Notes: generated from the letters alone by a model not told the origin. Numbered from the stretch's first letter, positions 1 to 8,343 are shown. The stretch is DNA of 64,000 bases from a virus (IMGVR_UViG_3300032334_001259:1-64000); one strand, 5' to 3'. A program made the numbers and translations.

Positions 1-365
1 GGGTCATGCATATAAGCATCATATAAAATATGACTTGCTAAAAGATATAATTCCATATATTTTTCACTTGTAATTTTTTCATATGGATAACATATAAATG
101 TAAACTGACAGTCTTCTTTGCTACGTTGATTTACAACTTTACAAGCAGTTTGTGGAAATTTATGGCTTTCTATACGATTACGTATAACCCAACCAACTGC
201 AACTTGTCCTTCATAACCTTCACCATATGCTTCATAAAACAGCGCCTGCACTACGCACTCTGTTGGTGATTCCTGATAAACTTTTGGTTTTGGGAGTGGA
301 TCTTTAGAAAACGCAGGATAACTCACTACGATGAAGGCTACCAAAGATATAAAAAGCCGTTTCAT
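1..365 (-). CDS. SleB/CwlJ-type cell-wall hydrolase, secreted (3' end outside window)
   Basis: Partial gene of 121 codons, open to the window edge. The start MKRLFISLVAFIVVSYPAFS is a clear signal peptide (two basic residues, hydrophobic core, small residues before a cleavage site). It is followed by ALFYEAYGEGYEGQVAVGWV, IRNRI, a Phe-Pro pair and spaced cysteines, the pattern of Hydrolase_2 (SleB/CwlJ) cell-wall hydrolases; the glutamate in the YEAYGE segment is the likely catalytic acid. It would cut peptidoglycan after export, fitting a role in lysis. The ATG at 365 has a GAGG ribosome site just upstream. It lies immediately downstream of the tmRNA and may share its late promoter. The C-terminus is not visible. 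Confidence 0.75.
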   Translation of the reverse strand, partial: MKRLFISLVAFIVVSYPAFSKDPLPKPKVYQESPTECVVQALFYEAYGEGYEGQVAVGWVIRNRIESHKFPQTACKVVNQRSKEDCQFTFICYPYEKITSEKYMELYLLASHILYDAYMHD

Positions 366-375
366 TACCTCATAA

Positions 376-668
376 AAGTTGCAACTTTTCTGTTTCTAGG
401 TAAGTTGCCAACCCAAGAAATTATGCCGCTAGGCGCATTTCAACAGGTGCATTATCGTTTGCATCTATAACGTTTGTCAAAGTCTCTTCAAAGTCTTTAC
501 TGCACTTGTCGATCCTATTTCAGGCCCATAAAAGATACATCGGAAGGTAGACAGGGAAACTATTACACAAGTTCATCCGTGACTTGAAACCAATGTATCT
601 ATGGTGGACCTGGACGGTACCGCCCCGTCGTCCAACATGCTTATTTTACTCTGCGTCAACAACCGTGA
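376..668 (-). ncRNA. ssrA: Permuted two-piece tmRNA (ssrA) precursor
   Basis: On the minus strand the acceptor piece comes first and the coding piece second, the circularly permuted order of alphaproteobacterial tmRNA. Acceptor piece: T-stem 629-625/617-613 (GACGG/CCGTC), 7-nt loop, 3' strand CAGGTCC (612-606), then A and an encoded CCA ending at 602. Coding piece: 5' end GGGCCTG (527-521), which pairs with CAGGTCC over 7 bp with the third pair G-U, the alanine identity element. It continues into AAATAGGATCGAC, matching the conserved 5' region of tmRNA. The tag frame 462-421 starts with GCA and reads ANDNAPVEMRLAA then TAA, very like alphaproteobacterial tags. About 74 nt (528-601) would be removed between the pieces. 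CAA plus GUGC in the coding piece can pair with GCAU plus UUG before the T-stem, a P2-like helix. A 7-bp hairpin (381-387/402-408) closes the 3' region. The outer ends are approximate. The T-loop (GGCGGTA) is unusual. Confidence 0.88.
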
Positions 669-674
669 CAAGAA

Positions 675-682
675 TATTTATA
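675..682 (-). promoter_or_regulatory. T4-type late promoter box for the tmRNA
   Basis: Reads TATAAATA on the minus strand, identical to the T4 late promoter consensus. It begins 3 nt after the zinc-ribbon gene's stop codon and would start transcription near 668, just upstream of the tmRNA acceptor piece. It probably also serves the cell-wall hydrolase downstream. Confidence 0.7.
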
Positions 683-685
683 GCA

Positions 686-841
686 TCACTTATTGTTATT
701 GTCAAGTTTAATTTCTTGTTGCTTACCACAATGTGGACAATACAGTTTTTTAGGCTCCCAATCGTCCATTACGGCGATACTAAACCACATTTTGCAAAAT
801 TCACAGGTAAAATGCCAAATTTTTTCTACGTTGGTTTGCAT
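686..841 (-). CDS. Small zinc-ribbon protein (51 aa)
   Basis: A 51-codon gene that starts at ATG 841, sharing one base with the stop codon of the upstream SGNH gene (TAATG), so translation is probably coupled. The protein has two cysteine pairs, TCEFC at residues 12-16 and CPHC at 35-38, about 18 residues apart, as in a zinc ribbon, and a tryptophan-rich start. It is acidic and lysine-rich with no membrane segment. The function is unknown; candidates are a DNA- or RNA-binding regulator or a partner of host polymerase. It is the last gene before the late promoter of the tmRNA. Confidence 0.7.
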   Translation of the reverse strand: MQTNVEKIWHFTCEFCKMWFSIAVMDDWEPKKLYCPHCGKQQEIKLDNNNK

Positions 842-1659
842 TATTTTATTTTTTCCCAATAATCAAAATCACTTATCATATCATGGAATTGTGAACCAAG
901 ATGAAAACAATCTCTTGCATAGTAATCATTCTTTCTGCAAATCGCTGCCGCTTTAAGAATTTTATATTGTTTAGGAACGTAAACATTACAATCTAATTTA
1001 GATACAACATAATGAATAGCATCCCAACTTCTTTCATATGATATTTCTATTTCTTTTTGTGATGCTAAAAAATCAAAATAAAATTCACGCTTTTGTTTTT
1101 GTAATTCCATATCATTTGCAAATTCTTTAATTAATATAGAAATATTATTGTCTTCTAAATCCCACGGACCAAAATTATTATCATTATAATTTTCAGAATG
1201 TAAAAATTCACGTCTTGCTTTGTGTAATGAGTAAATGAAGATGAAAATATTTTTTGGTAAAACTTTACTTGTCCAAGACTTTAATAAACGGTATGCTACT
1301 TCTATACCACCACCACTTTGACCAAAATTATAAAATGAACCACCTAACTTTTGGTTAATTTTATATGCCCACGTATCTTCTATATTAAGACCAACACCAT
1401 CTGTTAAACTACAACCAAAAAACATATTAACATCATTATAGTTTTGTGTATAAAAGTCATCATATGTTCTAAAACCATAATTGTTATACAAATACTTTAT
1501 TTCAGTATTGATCCAATTATTCTTTTTTAATAATGCCTGATTGTTTTTTAGATTATATTCAAATAAGTTTTTACTGTCATTACCTATAAAATTATAAACA
1601 GTATGTGGCTTAAATAGCTTGTAACTATTTGAATAATTTTCAAAGAAATTATCTGTCAT
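841..1659 (-). CDS. SGNH/GDSL-like hydrolase family protein
   Basis: 272 residues starting MTDNFF. ATG 1659 shares a base with the stop of the upstream gene (TAATG), so I use it rather than the more upstream in-frame start that would overlap that gene. FFGCSLTDGVGL resembles block I of SGNH hydrolases (normally GDS; here GCS keeps the serine), YNFGQSGGG resembles block II, and RDCFHLGSQFH near the C-terminus supplies a block V Asp-x-x-His. Such proteins remove or transfer acyl groups on glycans. Base composition is more AT-rich (Asn, Lys, Tyr, Ile) than its neighbours, which suggests a separately acquired cargo gene. A second SGNH-like gene lies at 35863-36633. The substrate is unknown. Confidence 0.55.
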   Translation of the reverse strand: MTDNFFENYSNSYKLFKPHTVYNFIGNDSKNLFEYNLKNNQALLKKNNWINTEIKYLYNNYGFRTYDDFYTQNYNDVNMFFGCSLTDGVGLNIEDTWAYKINQKLGGSFYNFGQSGGGIEVAYRLLKSWTSKVLPKNIFIFIYSLHKARREFLHSENYNDNNFGPWDLEDNNISILIKEFANDMELQKQKREFYFDFLASQKEIEISYERSWDAIHYVVSKLDCNVYVPKQYKILKAAAICRKNDYYARDCFHLGSQFHDMISDFDYWEKIK

Positions 1660-4600
1660 TAGGTTCTTATTGTAGTAGTTTGTCCATCGGGACCAGCACC
1701 ACCCCACGGAGCAATTACGTTACGGTCCATGCCAGTATTAGTAACCTGCAACAATTGGTCATAAACATTGCCTAACTTTTTAAGCAGATTGGCTAAAACT
1801 TTATTACCAAGTAATGTATTACGTAAACCTTCTATATTTTGTGGTGTAAGCTGTGCCAACATTTCTAACATGCCATAAGTCATTTGTTCTGTTGCAAATG
1901 GATTGTTATATTTTGTTGTTCCAATATCACCATAAAGAATCTTGTTTACAATGCTTAAAATTGTAGTAACAAACATATCATTATCAGTAAGAATTAAACC
2001 ACGATTTGTAACTTGAGCAAATTGTTTTTGACTACGATCTAAACCAACAATAAACATTTTGTCACCAAGCACAAGTATATTATTATCAACTGCTTGTTGT
2101 AGTGTAGTTAAGCCAATATCTTCCAATACTTTTGAATTAGTAGTTTCCCATTGTAAATCATAGAACATTTCATCAGCTTGTGCTGGCAACATTTTACTTG
2201 GATCAAATCCTTTGTTTACCAACATTTGATTACGCATGTCTGCATAGATTTCTTGACCAGTTTGTGGAATATATGTATCGGTTAAGAAATCAGGAATATC
2301 TGGTAAATTACCGCTATAAGCATCAAGATAGAAGCCAGCAGGATCACGAAGATACTTGCTATGTGGTAATTTAAATCTTTCAACATTAACACCAAGTGTT
2401 TCAAGTGCAGCGGCATTACGACCTTGACGCATTGAGGCTTTAATAGCATCACCATAAATGTTATCTTGTGCTACACGTTCAAGATAGTCACCCATTTGTC
2501 CATAACCATTTTGCTGACCATAGTAAGGTAACCCATCTGCAAATACATAAGCACTTATTGGATTATTTTGAACTGGTGCAAATATATCAACACCCATTGC
2601 TGTGCAATGATGATTTTCTTTAAGTATTTGTGCACAACTTGCAGCATGTGCGGCTTCACTTGCTTGAATGGCTGATTGAATTGTAGGATTACTACTTGCT
2701 TTTATTACGCTTAATTGTGCTTCTATACTAGTAATTTGTGCATCTACGGCGGCATCAAGAGTAGTATAAATTGTTCCATTGATATTAATAGTATCACTTG
2801 AAGCAGGTGCGCCGCCGCCACCGCCATCGCCATTAACGTGATATTGTCCTGATAAAAGTTTGTTGAGAACAGTGATACGAGAATTTAATTCTACACCATC
2901 AGCGGTTCCCATTAAAATATTATTAGCATCTGTAATAACTGGTAAAGTGTCATTATGAATATAACCAGCAGGTGTTCCTATAAAATCTGCCATAGTAATT
3001 TCACCAATACTACCACCGCCATAACCAAATGTTTGGTAAAGTTTTGAAACGGCTTGTGGATATATTGGTGTGCTCATTTGACTCATATGATTAAGGTCAA
3101 GACCAGCATCAGTTTTGCTTAATGCTGTTCCAATATCATCAAATGTTTTTGCTTTAGTTACACCAAGACTTGTAAAATGCTGACCTAAATCACTAAATGA
3201 TTTACTTGGTCCAGTTGAATATAAATCAGGACACATATAACTCATATCTGTTAATTGTCCAAGATGATCAATTTTTTTACCCAAATTAAATTGGCTACTC
3301 ACAGCACCAACCGCTGTTGGATCATTTATACTGTTTAAAATAGATTGCACTTTTGCATCATATTGTGGATTATCGATACCAGCAATAGGAATATTATTTT
3401 TAACTAACTTCTGTGTAAGACCTGTTGTATTTCCTAAACCTGCATTCAGAATTTGTTTTGCAACACGTGCAGGTTGTTGTAATCGCAACATATTTGTTGT
3501 ATCAAAAGTTCCAAGATTTTGTAAATTACTTGCGGCGGCTGGTAGATTACTTGTGAGTGAACTCATACCATAACTTATAACACCATTATTATTAACAAAG
3601 TTTGCACCCATAGCACCTGGTCCGTAAGCACCAAAACGTAGAGCACTTGCTTCTGCAGCTGCACCTACAATATTATTGCTTATTCCACCAAATGCATTTG
3701 CTAAACCCATAGTTTGAACAAAACTGGCACTTGCACCTGCACTGGCACCAGCAACCATATTCATTCCAACACGTTGAATCATACCATTAAGACCACCGTT
3801 GGCTGCAAATTGTTGAACTGCATTTGGTAAACTTAACGGATTACGTAATACACCATTAAGTGGACCTAAAAATCCACCAATTGCACCACCTAACGCACCA
3901 CCTACTCCACCACTTACTATTTGTGTAATTTCTTTTGGTAATACACCAGTTAAACTTGGTAATATTCCACCGCCAATATTTGATAATCTATCAAACATAC
4001 CACCAGATAGTTGATTTAATGGACCAGTAGCTTGTCCAAGAGCTTGTCCTAATCCACCTCCTAAAAGTCCACCTGCTTGACTTAATGCACCGCCCATAAG
4101 TCCTGTTATTCCTGTAGCTCCTAAAGCACCAGTAGCAACAGATAATGCAGTGTTAATTGCCGCACCTAAACCATTTAAAAAACCAGCACCAGCAATTGCA
4201 CCAAAAATACCCATACCTGCACCAGCACATCCTGCTCCAGTGCCAGGTGCGGCACCTTTTGCATTTTTTGCTAATTCTGCGCTTGGTCCACCTTTTGTTA
4301 CTTTACCATCATAGGTTCCATTTGCAAGTGCGGCTTCATCTGCACGACGACCAGGATTTGCACTTAATGAACCTATTTCATTAGACATTGCAGTGCTATC
4401 ACCAGTTCTTGCTGCACCCACTGCATCACTTAAACATGTACTTCCTGGTCCATAATTGTAAGCTAAACTTGTATAAGCGGCTTGTTGTTCCGCTGTCATA
4501 TTGCTCCAATAAGGTTCGCCAATTCTATTGGCAATGCCAGCTGCATATGTGTCAGTTATAGATGTTTGTAATAAACTTTGAGCACCAGCTTGATCTATGG

Positions 4601-4751
4601 TATCACCAGCACGAACTGGTGTTCCATCTGCATAATAATGATTACCATATCCAACAGCCCAACCATTAACATCCCAATATGCTTTTTGAGCATAACCTTC
4701 ATGTGCAGCAATAAAACTGGCGGTAAGTGATGGGTCTTTTAGTGTACTCAT
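1659..4751 (-). CDS. Large virion protein with N-terminal lysozyme domain
   Basis: 1030 residues. Residues about 10-150 form a GH24/T4-lysozyme-like domain: HEGYAQKAYWDVNG, AVGYG and a conserved Thr/Asp stretch, with the glutamate of HEG as probable catalytic acid. A long Gly/Ala-rich hydrophobic segment follows (about 180-400), then a mixed region with Gly repeats near 645 and a structured C-terminal third. The gene sits directly upstream of the beta-repeat protein and PAAR genes in reverse order of transcription, so it is likely a baseplate hub or tail-associated protein that digests peptidoglycan during entry, analogous in role to T4 gp5. The length far exceeds gp5 (575 aa), so orthology is not claimed. 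The stop overlaps the next start. Confidence 0.65.
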   Translation of the reverse strand: MSTLKDPSLTASFIAAHEGYAQKAYWDVNGWAVGYGNHYYADGTPVRAGDTIDQAGAQSLLQTSITDTYAAGIANRIGEPYWSNMTAEQQAAYTSLAYNYGPGSTCLSDAVGAARTGDSTAMSNEIGSLSANPGRRADEAALANGTYDGKVTKGGPSAELAKNAKGAAPGTGAGCAGAGMGIFGAIAGAGFLNGLGAAINTALSVATGALGATGITGLMGGALSQAGGLLGGGLGQALGQATGPLNQLSGGMFDRLSNIGGGILPSLTGVLPKEITQIVSGGVGGALGGAIGGFLGPLNGVLRNPLSLPNAVQQFAANGGLNGMIQRVGMNMVAGASAGASASFVQTMGLANAFGGISNNIVGAAAEASALRFGAYGPGAMGANFVNNNGVISYGMSSLTSNLPAAASNLQNLGTFDTTNMLRLQQPARVAKQILNAGLGNTTGLTQKLVKNNIPIAGIDNPQYDAKVQSILNSINDPTAVGAVSSQFNLGKKIDHLGQLTDMSYMCPDLYSTGPSKSFSDLGQHFTSLGVTKAKTFDDIGTALSKTDAGLDLNHMSQMSTPIYPQAVSKLYQTFGYGGGSIGEITMADFIGTPAGYIHNDTLPVITDANNILMGTADGVELNSRITVLNKLLSGQYHVNGDGGGGGAPASSDTININGTIYTTLDAAVDAQITSIEAQLSVIKASSNPTIQSAIQASEAAHAASCAQILKENHHCTAMGVDIFAPVQNNPISAYVFADGLPYYGQQNGYGQMGDYLERVAQDNIYGDAIKASMRQGRNAAALETLGVNVERFKLPHSKYLRDPAGFYLDAYSGNLPDIPDFLTDTYIPQTGQEIYADMRNQMLVNKGFDPSKMLPAQADEMFYDLQWETTNSKVLEDIGLTTLQQAVDNNILVLGDKMFIVGLDRSQKQFAQVTNRGLILTDNDMFVTTILSIVNKILYGDIGTTKYNNPFATEQMTYGMLEMLAQLTPQNIEGLRNTLLGNKVLANLLKKLGNVYDQLLQVTNTGMDRNVIAPWGGAGPDGQTTTIRT

Positions 4752-5980
4752 TTTACATTTGTCCTACTAAATGTTGGTGGTGTCCAAGAAACGTTATTAG
4801 GAACATAAACATCTGCAACTGCATTTAACAAACCAGGTATAGCAATTGGTGCACCAGTTGGTACAAGTTTACGTAAACCTTTTGCTTCTTTGCGTAAACT
4901 TAAATCTTGATTTGAAGTTAGGTTCTTTGGATATGATTTAATAGAATCCAGTGGTGTATCTTGATTAAAATATTGTTTAGCAAGATCATGATTATCAGTG
5001 ACTCTTGCTACATTTGCTCCAATTAATGAAGCTGCAACATCAACCATTGTATGTGGAATAGCTTGACTAATTGTAGAATTAAAAAATTGTGTATCATCAC
5101 CTTTAGCAGCAGTTTTAAGTACATCAACATTATACAAAGCATTCTTTACATAGCTTACATCTGTTGCAAAAACCTTTTGATTTACATCAAAATCTTTAAC
5201 AACAGAACCATTGCCACTATAAGCCAATGAGCTACCAAGTGTATAAATGTTTGTATTACTGTTACCAGTTTTTTGATATATTGTTGCTGGTAAATTAACT
5301 AAAATACCAGTTACACTATCACGAATTGGTGGATGATAATTGTTAACTACTGCTACATTTGGAATTAAACCGCTTTGTGCCCAACGGTAAAGTTGACTGT
5401 TTACAGTATACAAACCTGCTACTGTATTTGGTTCATCATACGCCGTGCCTGGTCCAATTCCAAAAAAGTTTGTTGTTGTTTGTGTATTAAAATATCGTAA
5501 ATTGCTTACATTTGCTAAACTATTTGCATTAAGATATAAACTTGTGTTGCTTATAATATATTCAACTCTTCCAAGATAGGTATTAGCATAACTTCCATTT
5601 GCAACATATAATATATCACCATATGTTAATTCTGTTGCAAAATTAGTGCTATTACCTGTAACAACTGTGCTGTTAACATTTGCAGTTATATTTCCAGTTG
5701 TTGCATAAACATAATTTGGAATATTAGCTGTCATTGCACGATAATGAAAGTTTGTTGGATTTGTATTACTACTAATAGCAACATTTGCATTAGCAGTTAA
5801 TGTTATACTTGTATTACTATTAATATTACTAACATACCCAACAAATGTGTTGCTAACATTACCAATAACAGCACCAAGTTGTAATTGTGTTAAGAATGTT
5901 GTTCCATAACCAATTACTGTGGTATTAGTTGTATAAGTTCTTATATTTCCAGTGCCGTTTGCATAATTTGATAATGGCAT
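4748..5980 (-). CDS. Virion structural protein with N-terminal beta repeats
   Basis: 410 residues. The first half has repeats rich in Asn, Thr, Ser and Val: segments such as TVIGYGTTFLTQLQLGAVIG and TVVTGNSTNFATELTYGDIL are two copies of one pattern (an N/T-rich strand, then T-x-F and L-x-x-G). This is typical of beta-rich tail or baseplate proteins. The C-terminal third is more helical and charged. It lies between the PAAR tip gene (1 nt away) and the lysozyme-domain gene (4-nt ATGA-type overlap), which places it in the baseplate/spike group. No enzymatic motif was seen. Confidence 0.55.
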   Translation of the reverse strand: MPLSNYANGTGNIRTYTTNTTVIGYGTTFLTQLQLGAVIGNVSNTFVGYVSNINSNTSITLTANANVAISSNTNPTNFHYRAMTANIPNYVYATTGNITANVNSTVVTGNSTNFATELTYGDILYVANGSYANTYLGRVEYIISNTSLYLNANSLANVSNLRYFNTQTTTNFFGIGPGTAYDEPNTVAGLYTVNSQLYRWAQSGLIPNVAVVNNYHPPIRDSVTGILVNLPATIYQKTGNSNTNIYTLGSSLAYSGNGSVVKDFDVNQKVFATDVSYVKNALYNVDVLKTAAKGDDTQFFNSTISQAIPHTMVDVAASLIGANVARVTDNHDLAKQYFNQDTPLDSIKSYPKNLTSNQDLSLRKEAKGLRKLVPTGAPIAIPGLLNAVADVYVPNNVSWTPPTFSRTNVK

Positions 5981-6247
5981 TTACATACCTACCAATACAT
6001 CCGATTCATTTGGTATCATGATGTGACCACACGCATCATAACTTCCTAAAAATCCTTGAGGACGACCTTCAATAATTACACTGCGGCTTGCCAATACAAT
6101 TGGGTTTGCTGGATGCAAATAAGGGTGACCTGTTACATAATCACCCATACGACTAGCTGGTCTACCTTGCATAATAACGCTTTGTGCGCCCATAATAGAA
6201 ACACCACCGCCGTTATTATAAGTTCCCATTTTTGCTGGTATTGGCAT
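5981..6247 (-). CDS. PAAR-motif tail-spike tip protein
   Basis: 88 residues. It begins MPIPAKMGTYN and contains the PAAR-type pattern of Gly, His and Pro turns: GRPASRMGDYVTGH, LHPANPIVLASRSVIIEGRP and a C-terminal CGH. PAAR proteins fold into a small sharpened cone, usually metal-binding, that caps the central spike of contractile tails (T4 gp5.4 plays this part). The histidines and single cysteine visible here could bind the metal. It is transcribed just before the beta-repeat and lysozyme-domain proteins, consistent with a spike or hub assembly group. Confidence 0.8.
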   Translation of the reverse strand: MPIPAKMGTYNNGGGVSIMGAQSVIMQGRPASRMGDYVTGHPYLHPANPIVLASRSVIIEGRPQGFLGSYDACGHIMIPNESDVLVGM

Positions 6248-6257
6248 TTAAGCTCCT

Positions 6258-6554
6258 TTATACAGAAGTCGCCAATGTCAGTCCTGTTGTTTTTGCAAGA
6301 TACTGTGTGGCGATATCGCTTTCTGTTTTGCCAGAAAGTGCAACTGCTCTCTTATTTAACATTACAGGTTCCGTAGGTGAAACACTAAAGATTGCAGGCG
6401 CTAAACCAAATCCATTTTGAGTAGAGATCATTACCAATGGTTTAAGTAATGAGTAGGTAGTAGCACTTTCATCACTTACACGGCTAATGATTTCTTCGCC
6501 AGTGACAGTCTTAAATGTATAGACAGTATTTTTATCCGTTTTGCTGATTAGCAT
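6258..6554 (-). CDS. Conserved small phage protein, possible Sm-like barrel
   Basis: 98 residues of unknown function. The start TVYTFKTVTGEEIISRVSDE looks like the first two strands of an Sm/SH3-like small barrel, but this is only an impression from the pattern of hydrophobic residues and the Gly. It overlaps the glutaredoxin gene by 23 nt (start inside the 3' end of that gene), so it is translationally linked to it. There are no cysteines and no membrane segment. Confidence 0.5.
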   Translation of the reverse strand: MLISKTDKNTVYTFKTVTGEEIISRVSDESATTYSLLKPLVMISTQNGFGLAPAIFSVSPTEPVMLNKRAVALSGKTESDIATQYLAKTTGLTLATSV

Positions 6555-6792
6555 GTTTTCTTTCCTGTAATTGTTCGTAAGATACTTTACTTAATCCTGT
6601 ATAACCACCTTCTACTAAAAGTTTACCGTTGTAGTAAATCTGTGGCATTGTTTTGTGACCTTCACCAATAAGAAAATCACGCACACCTTCTTCCATAATA
6701 TCTACTTCTGTAAAATCTTCACCCCAACTTTTAAGTAGCAGCTTTGCACCATCGCAATATGGGCAATGATCTTTTGTATATAATGTAATCAT
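6532..6792 (-). CDS. nrdC: Glutaredoxin
   Basis: 86 residues with the redox motif CPYC near the N-terminus (residues 10-13), the cis-proline segment TMPQIYYNG and a Gly-Gly (EGGYTGL), the full pattern of a classic glutaredoxin. It would reduce the active-site disulfide of the phage ribonucleotide reductase encoded just upstream (NrdA ends with a CESC pair). T4 carries an equivalent gene, nrdC. The start overlaps the cytidylyltransferase-like gene by 4 nt (ATGA). Confidence 0.88.
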   Translation of the reverse strand: MITLYTKDHCPYCDGAKLLLKSWGEDFTEVDIMEEGVRDFLIGEGHKTMPQIYYNGKLLVEGGYTGLSKVSYEQLQERKHANQQNG

Positions 6793-7232
6793 TTTGTCTC
6801 CTTGATATTATTTCTTTCGCTCACACGATTACGTAAATCAGTCGTGCTAAATCTATGCTCTCTGCGATTAAAGTAAAGTTCTATGCCACGTTTTTTACAA
6901 ATATCACGACCAGTAAAATCCTTGTCACGATATTCTTCACCAAGTATACGCACATTAATTGGATACATTGCAAGAATATCTTCTAAATCTGCTTCTGTTA
7001 CATATGGAATAACTTCATCTACATAACGAACTGCAGCAAGTTGTGCATGACGTTCTACAACAGTTTGCACTGGTTTGTTTTTAGTAGGACGATCTAATGT
7101 TGGATCAACTTGCAATCCACAGATAAGATAATCACAATGATCTTTTGCCTCACGCAACATTGCTACATGCCCTGCGTGAAGTAAATCAAATGAACTGCAA
7201 CTGAAACCTATCTTTTTTATATTGTTAGTCAT
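6789..7232 (-). CDS. Cytidylyltransferase-like nucleotidyltransferase
   Basis: 147 residues. FDLLHAGHVAMLREAK holds the HxGH nucleotide-binding motif (HAGH) and RFSTTDLRNRV matches the ISTT-x-x-R signature of the TagD/RfaE cytidylyltransferase family. These enzymes join CTP (or ATP) to a phosphorylated sugar, glycerol-3-phosphate or similar. GLQVDP is the usual second strand. It could feed the glycan genes found elsewhere in the window or serve cofactor synthesis. It overlaps both neighbours by a few bases. Confidence 0.8.
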   Translation of the reverse strand: MTNNIKKIGFSCSSFDLLHAGHVAMLREAKDHCDYLICGLQVDPTLDRPTKNKPVQTVVERHAQLAAVRYVDEVIPYVTEADLEDILAMYPINVRILGEEYRDKDFTGRDICKKRGIELYFNRREHRFSTTDLRNRVSERNNIKETK

Positions 7233-8343
7233 TTTTAATTACTTCTATCTTCCAGTCTTTTGCTTTACCACGATTTGGTATTCTATTATATAGATATGCG
7301 GCGTGAATGGTTGCAAAACTTAAATTTAATTTTTTACATAGTCCTTTAAGATTTCCAACCTGTTGATATACTTCACCCGTTGGGGATGTAAGTTTCCAAT
7401 GGTTGCTAAAATAATGGTTTTCACCAGTCGGCATTATTCTATTTTCTTTAATTTTTTGTATTGTTTCTGGACTATGATGCTTGCCATACATTGGATTATT
7501 GCTGCCAGCAGTGAGTTCTCTAAACTTTGCACGAGTTTCTTCACTGTGCTTTTTAGGTCCATAACCGCCTCGTTCTTTCTGCAATTGTGAACGTTTGGCT
7601 CTTTGGATTTCTGCACCTTCTTTGCCATATATTTGTTCATAAGTTCTTCCCTTATGATTTGGTGGTCTTGCCTCTAAACATATATTTGTTAAAATACCAT
7701 AAGGTTCATATCCCTTACGACCATATCGCAATATTAAATCTTCTTCCATATTGTAAGCAAGTTCTTCATCAATAATATCTTCTGCAATATATTCAATTTG
7801 TGGTTCTAATCCTGCTTTTCTAATAGCATCAATCTTATTTTCTTTATGAATATTATCGTTTCTTGACATATCCCAAAGATGTGTTTGTGCTCTTTTTCCA
7901 GTTCCCTTGCCAATATAAAAAGGCATATTGTTTCTTGGGTCTATGAGAGCATATATATAATACATATTTTCAATCTCCTGATTATATTTATCAAGAGATA
8001 GAGAATATATATTATTTGTGGTATATTTTTGTATATTATTTTTTAATTTGGCAAATACATTTGTATTTCTTTTATCAGCAAATGGAGTAATATCTATCAA
8101 GTTTCCATCAATATCTTGCCATACACTATGTAATATTGCCTGATATCCCCACGCACTTTCTAAAAAGTAATAGCCAAGTATTTTTTTACCACCGTGTCCA
8201 AGAATATAATTTTTTACATTCGCATGGCATATATTTTCTTCACAACTGGCATCGGGTGTGACTGGAATATTTCCCAACCAATCACAGCCAATATTACGGG
8301 CAAAATCAGCAACTTCAGTTGTTGATGGTATAAACCAAATCAA
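7225..8343 (-). CDS. Fusion: Cys-His-Asp domain plus GIY-YIG homing-type endonuclease
   Basis: 372 residues in two parts. Residues 1-110 carry spaced conserved residues CHANV (C39), LHSVW (H72) and LIDITP (D84), which could be a Cys-His-Asp catalytic set in a small domain I cannot name. Residues 126-225 are a GIY-YIG nuclease: YYIYAL, FYIGKG, then Arg151 and the catalytic Glu near 200-201. After 260 there are NUMOD-type DNA-binding modules (SNNPMYGKHHSPET and a C-terminal NUMOD1-like helix). It sits beside nrdB, a usual homing target in T4-like phages. The simplest reading is that a homing nuclease invaded and fused to a small host gene. The stop of nrdB overlaps its start (ATGA). Confidence 0.8.
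   Translation of the reverse strand: MIWFIPSTTEVADFARNIGCDWLGNIPVTPDASCEENICHANVKNYILGHGGKKILGYYFLESAWGYQAILHSVWQDIDGNLIDITPFADKRNTNVFAKLKNNIQKYTTNNIYSLSLDKYNQEIENMYYIYALIDPRNNMPFYIGKGTGKRAQTHLWDMSRNDNIHKENKIDAIRKAGLEPQIEYIAEDIIDEELAYNMEEDLILRYGRKGYEPYGILTNICLEARPPNHKGRTYEQIYGKEGAEIQRAKRSQLQKERGGYGPKKHSEETRAKFRELTAGSNNPMYGKHHSPETIQKIKENRIMPTGENHYFSNHWKLTSPTGEVYQQVGNLKGLCKKLNLSFATIHAAYLYNRIPNRGKAKDWKIEVIKND

Noticed and set aside
584-862. Plus-strand frame of 92 codons across the tmRNA
   Set aside because: It is antisense to the tmRNA acceptor piece and the zinc-ribbon gene, with no ribosome site or promoter.
1660-1707. Upstream in-frame start for the SGNH gene
   Set aside because: It would overlap the end of the lysozyme-domain gene by nearly 50 nt, while ATG 1659 forms the usual TAATG junction.
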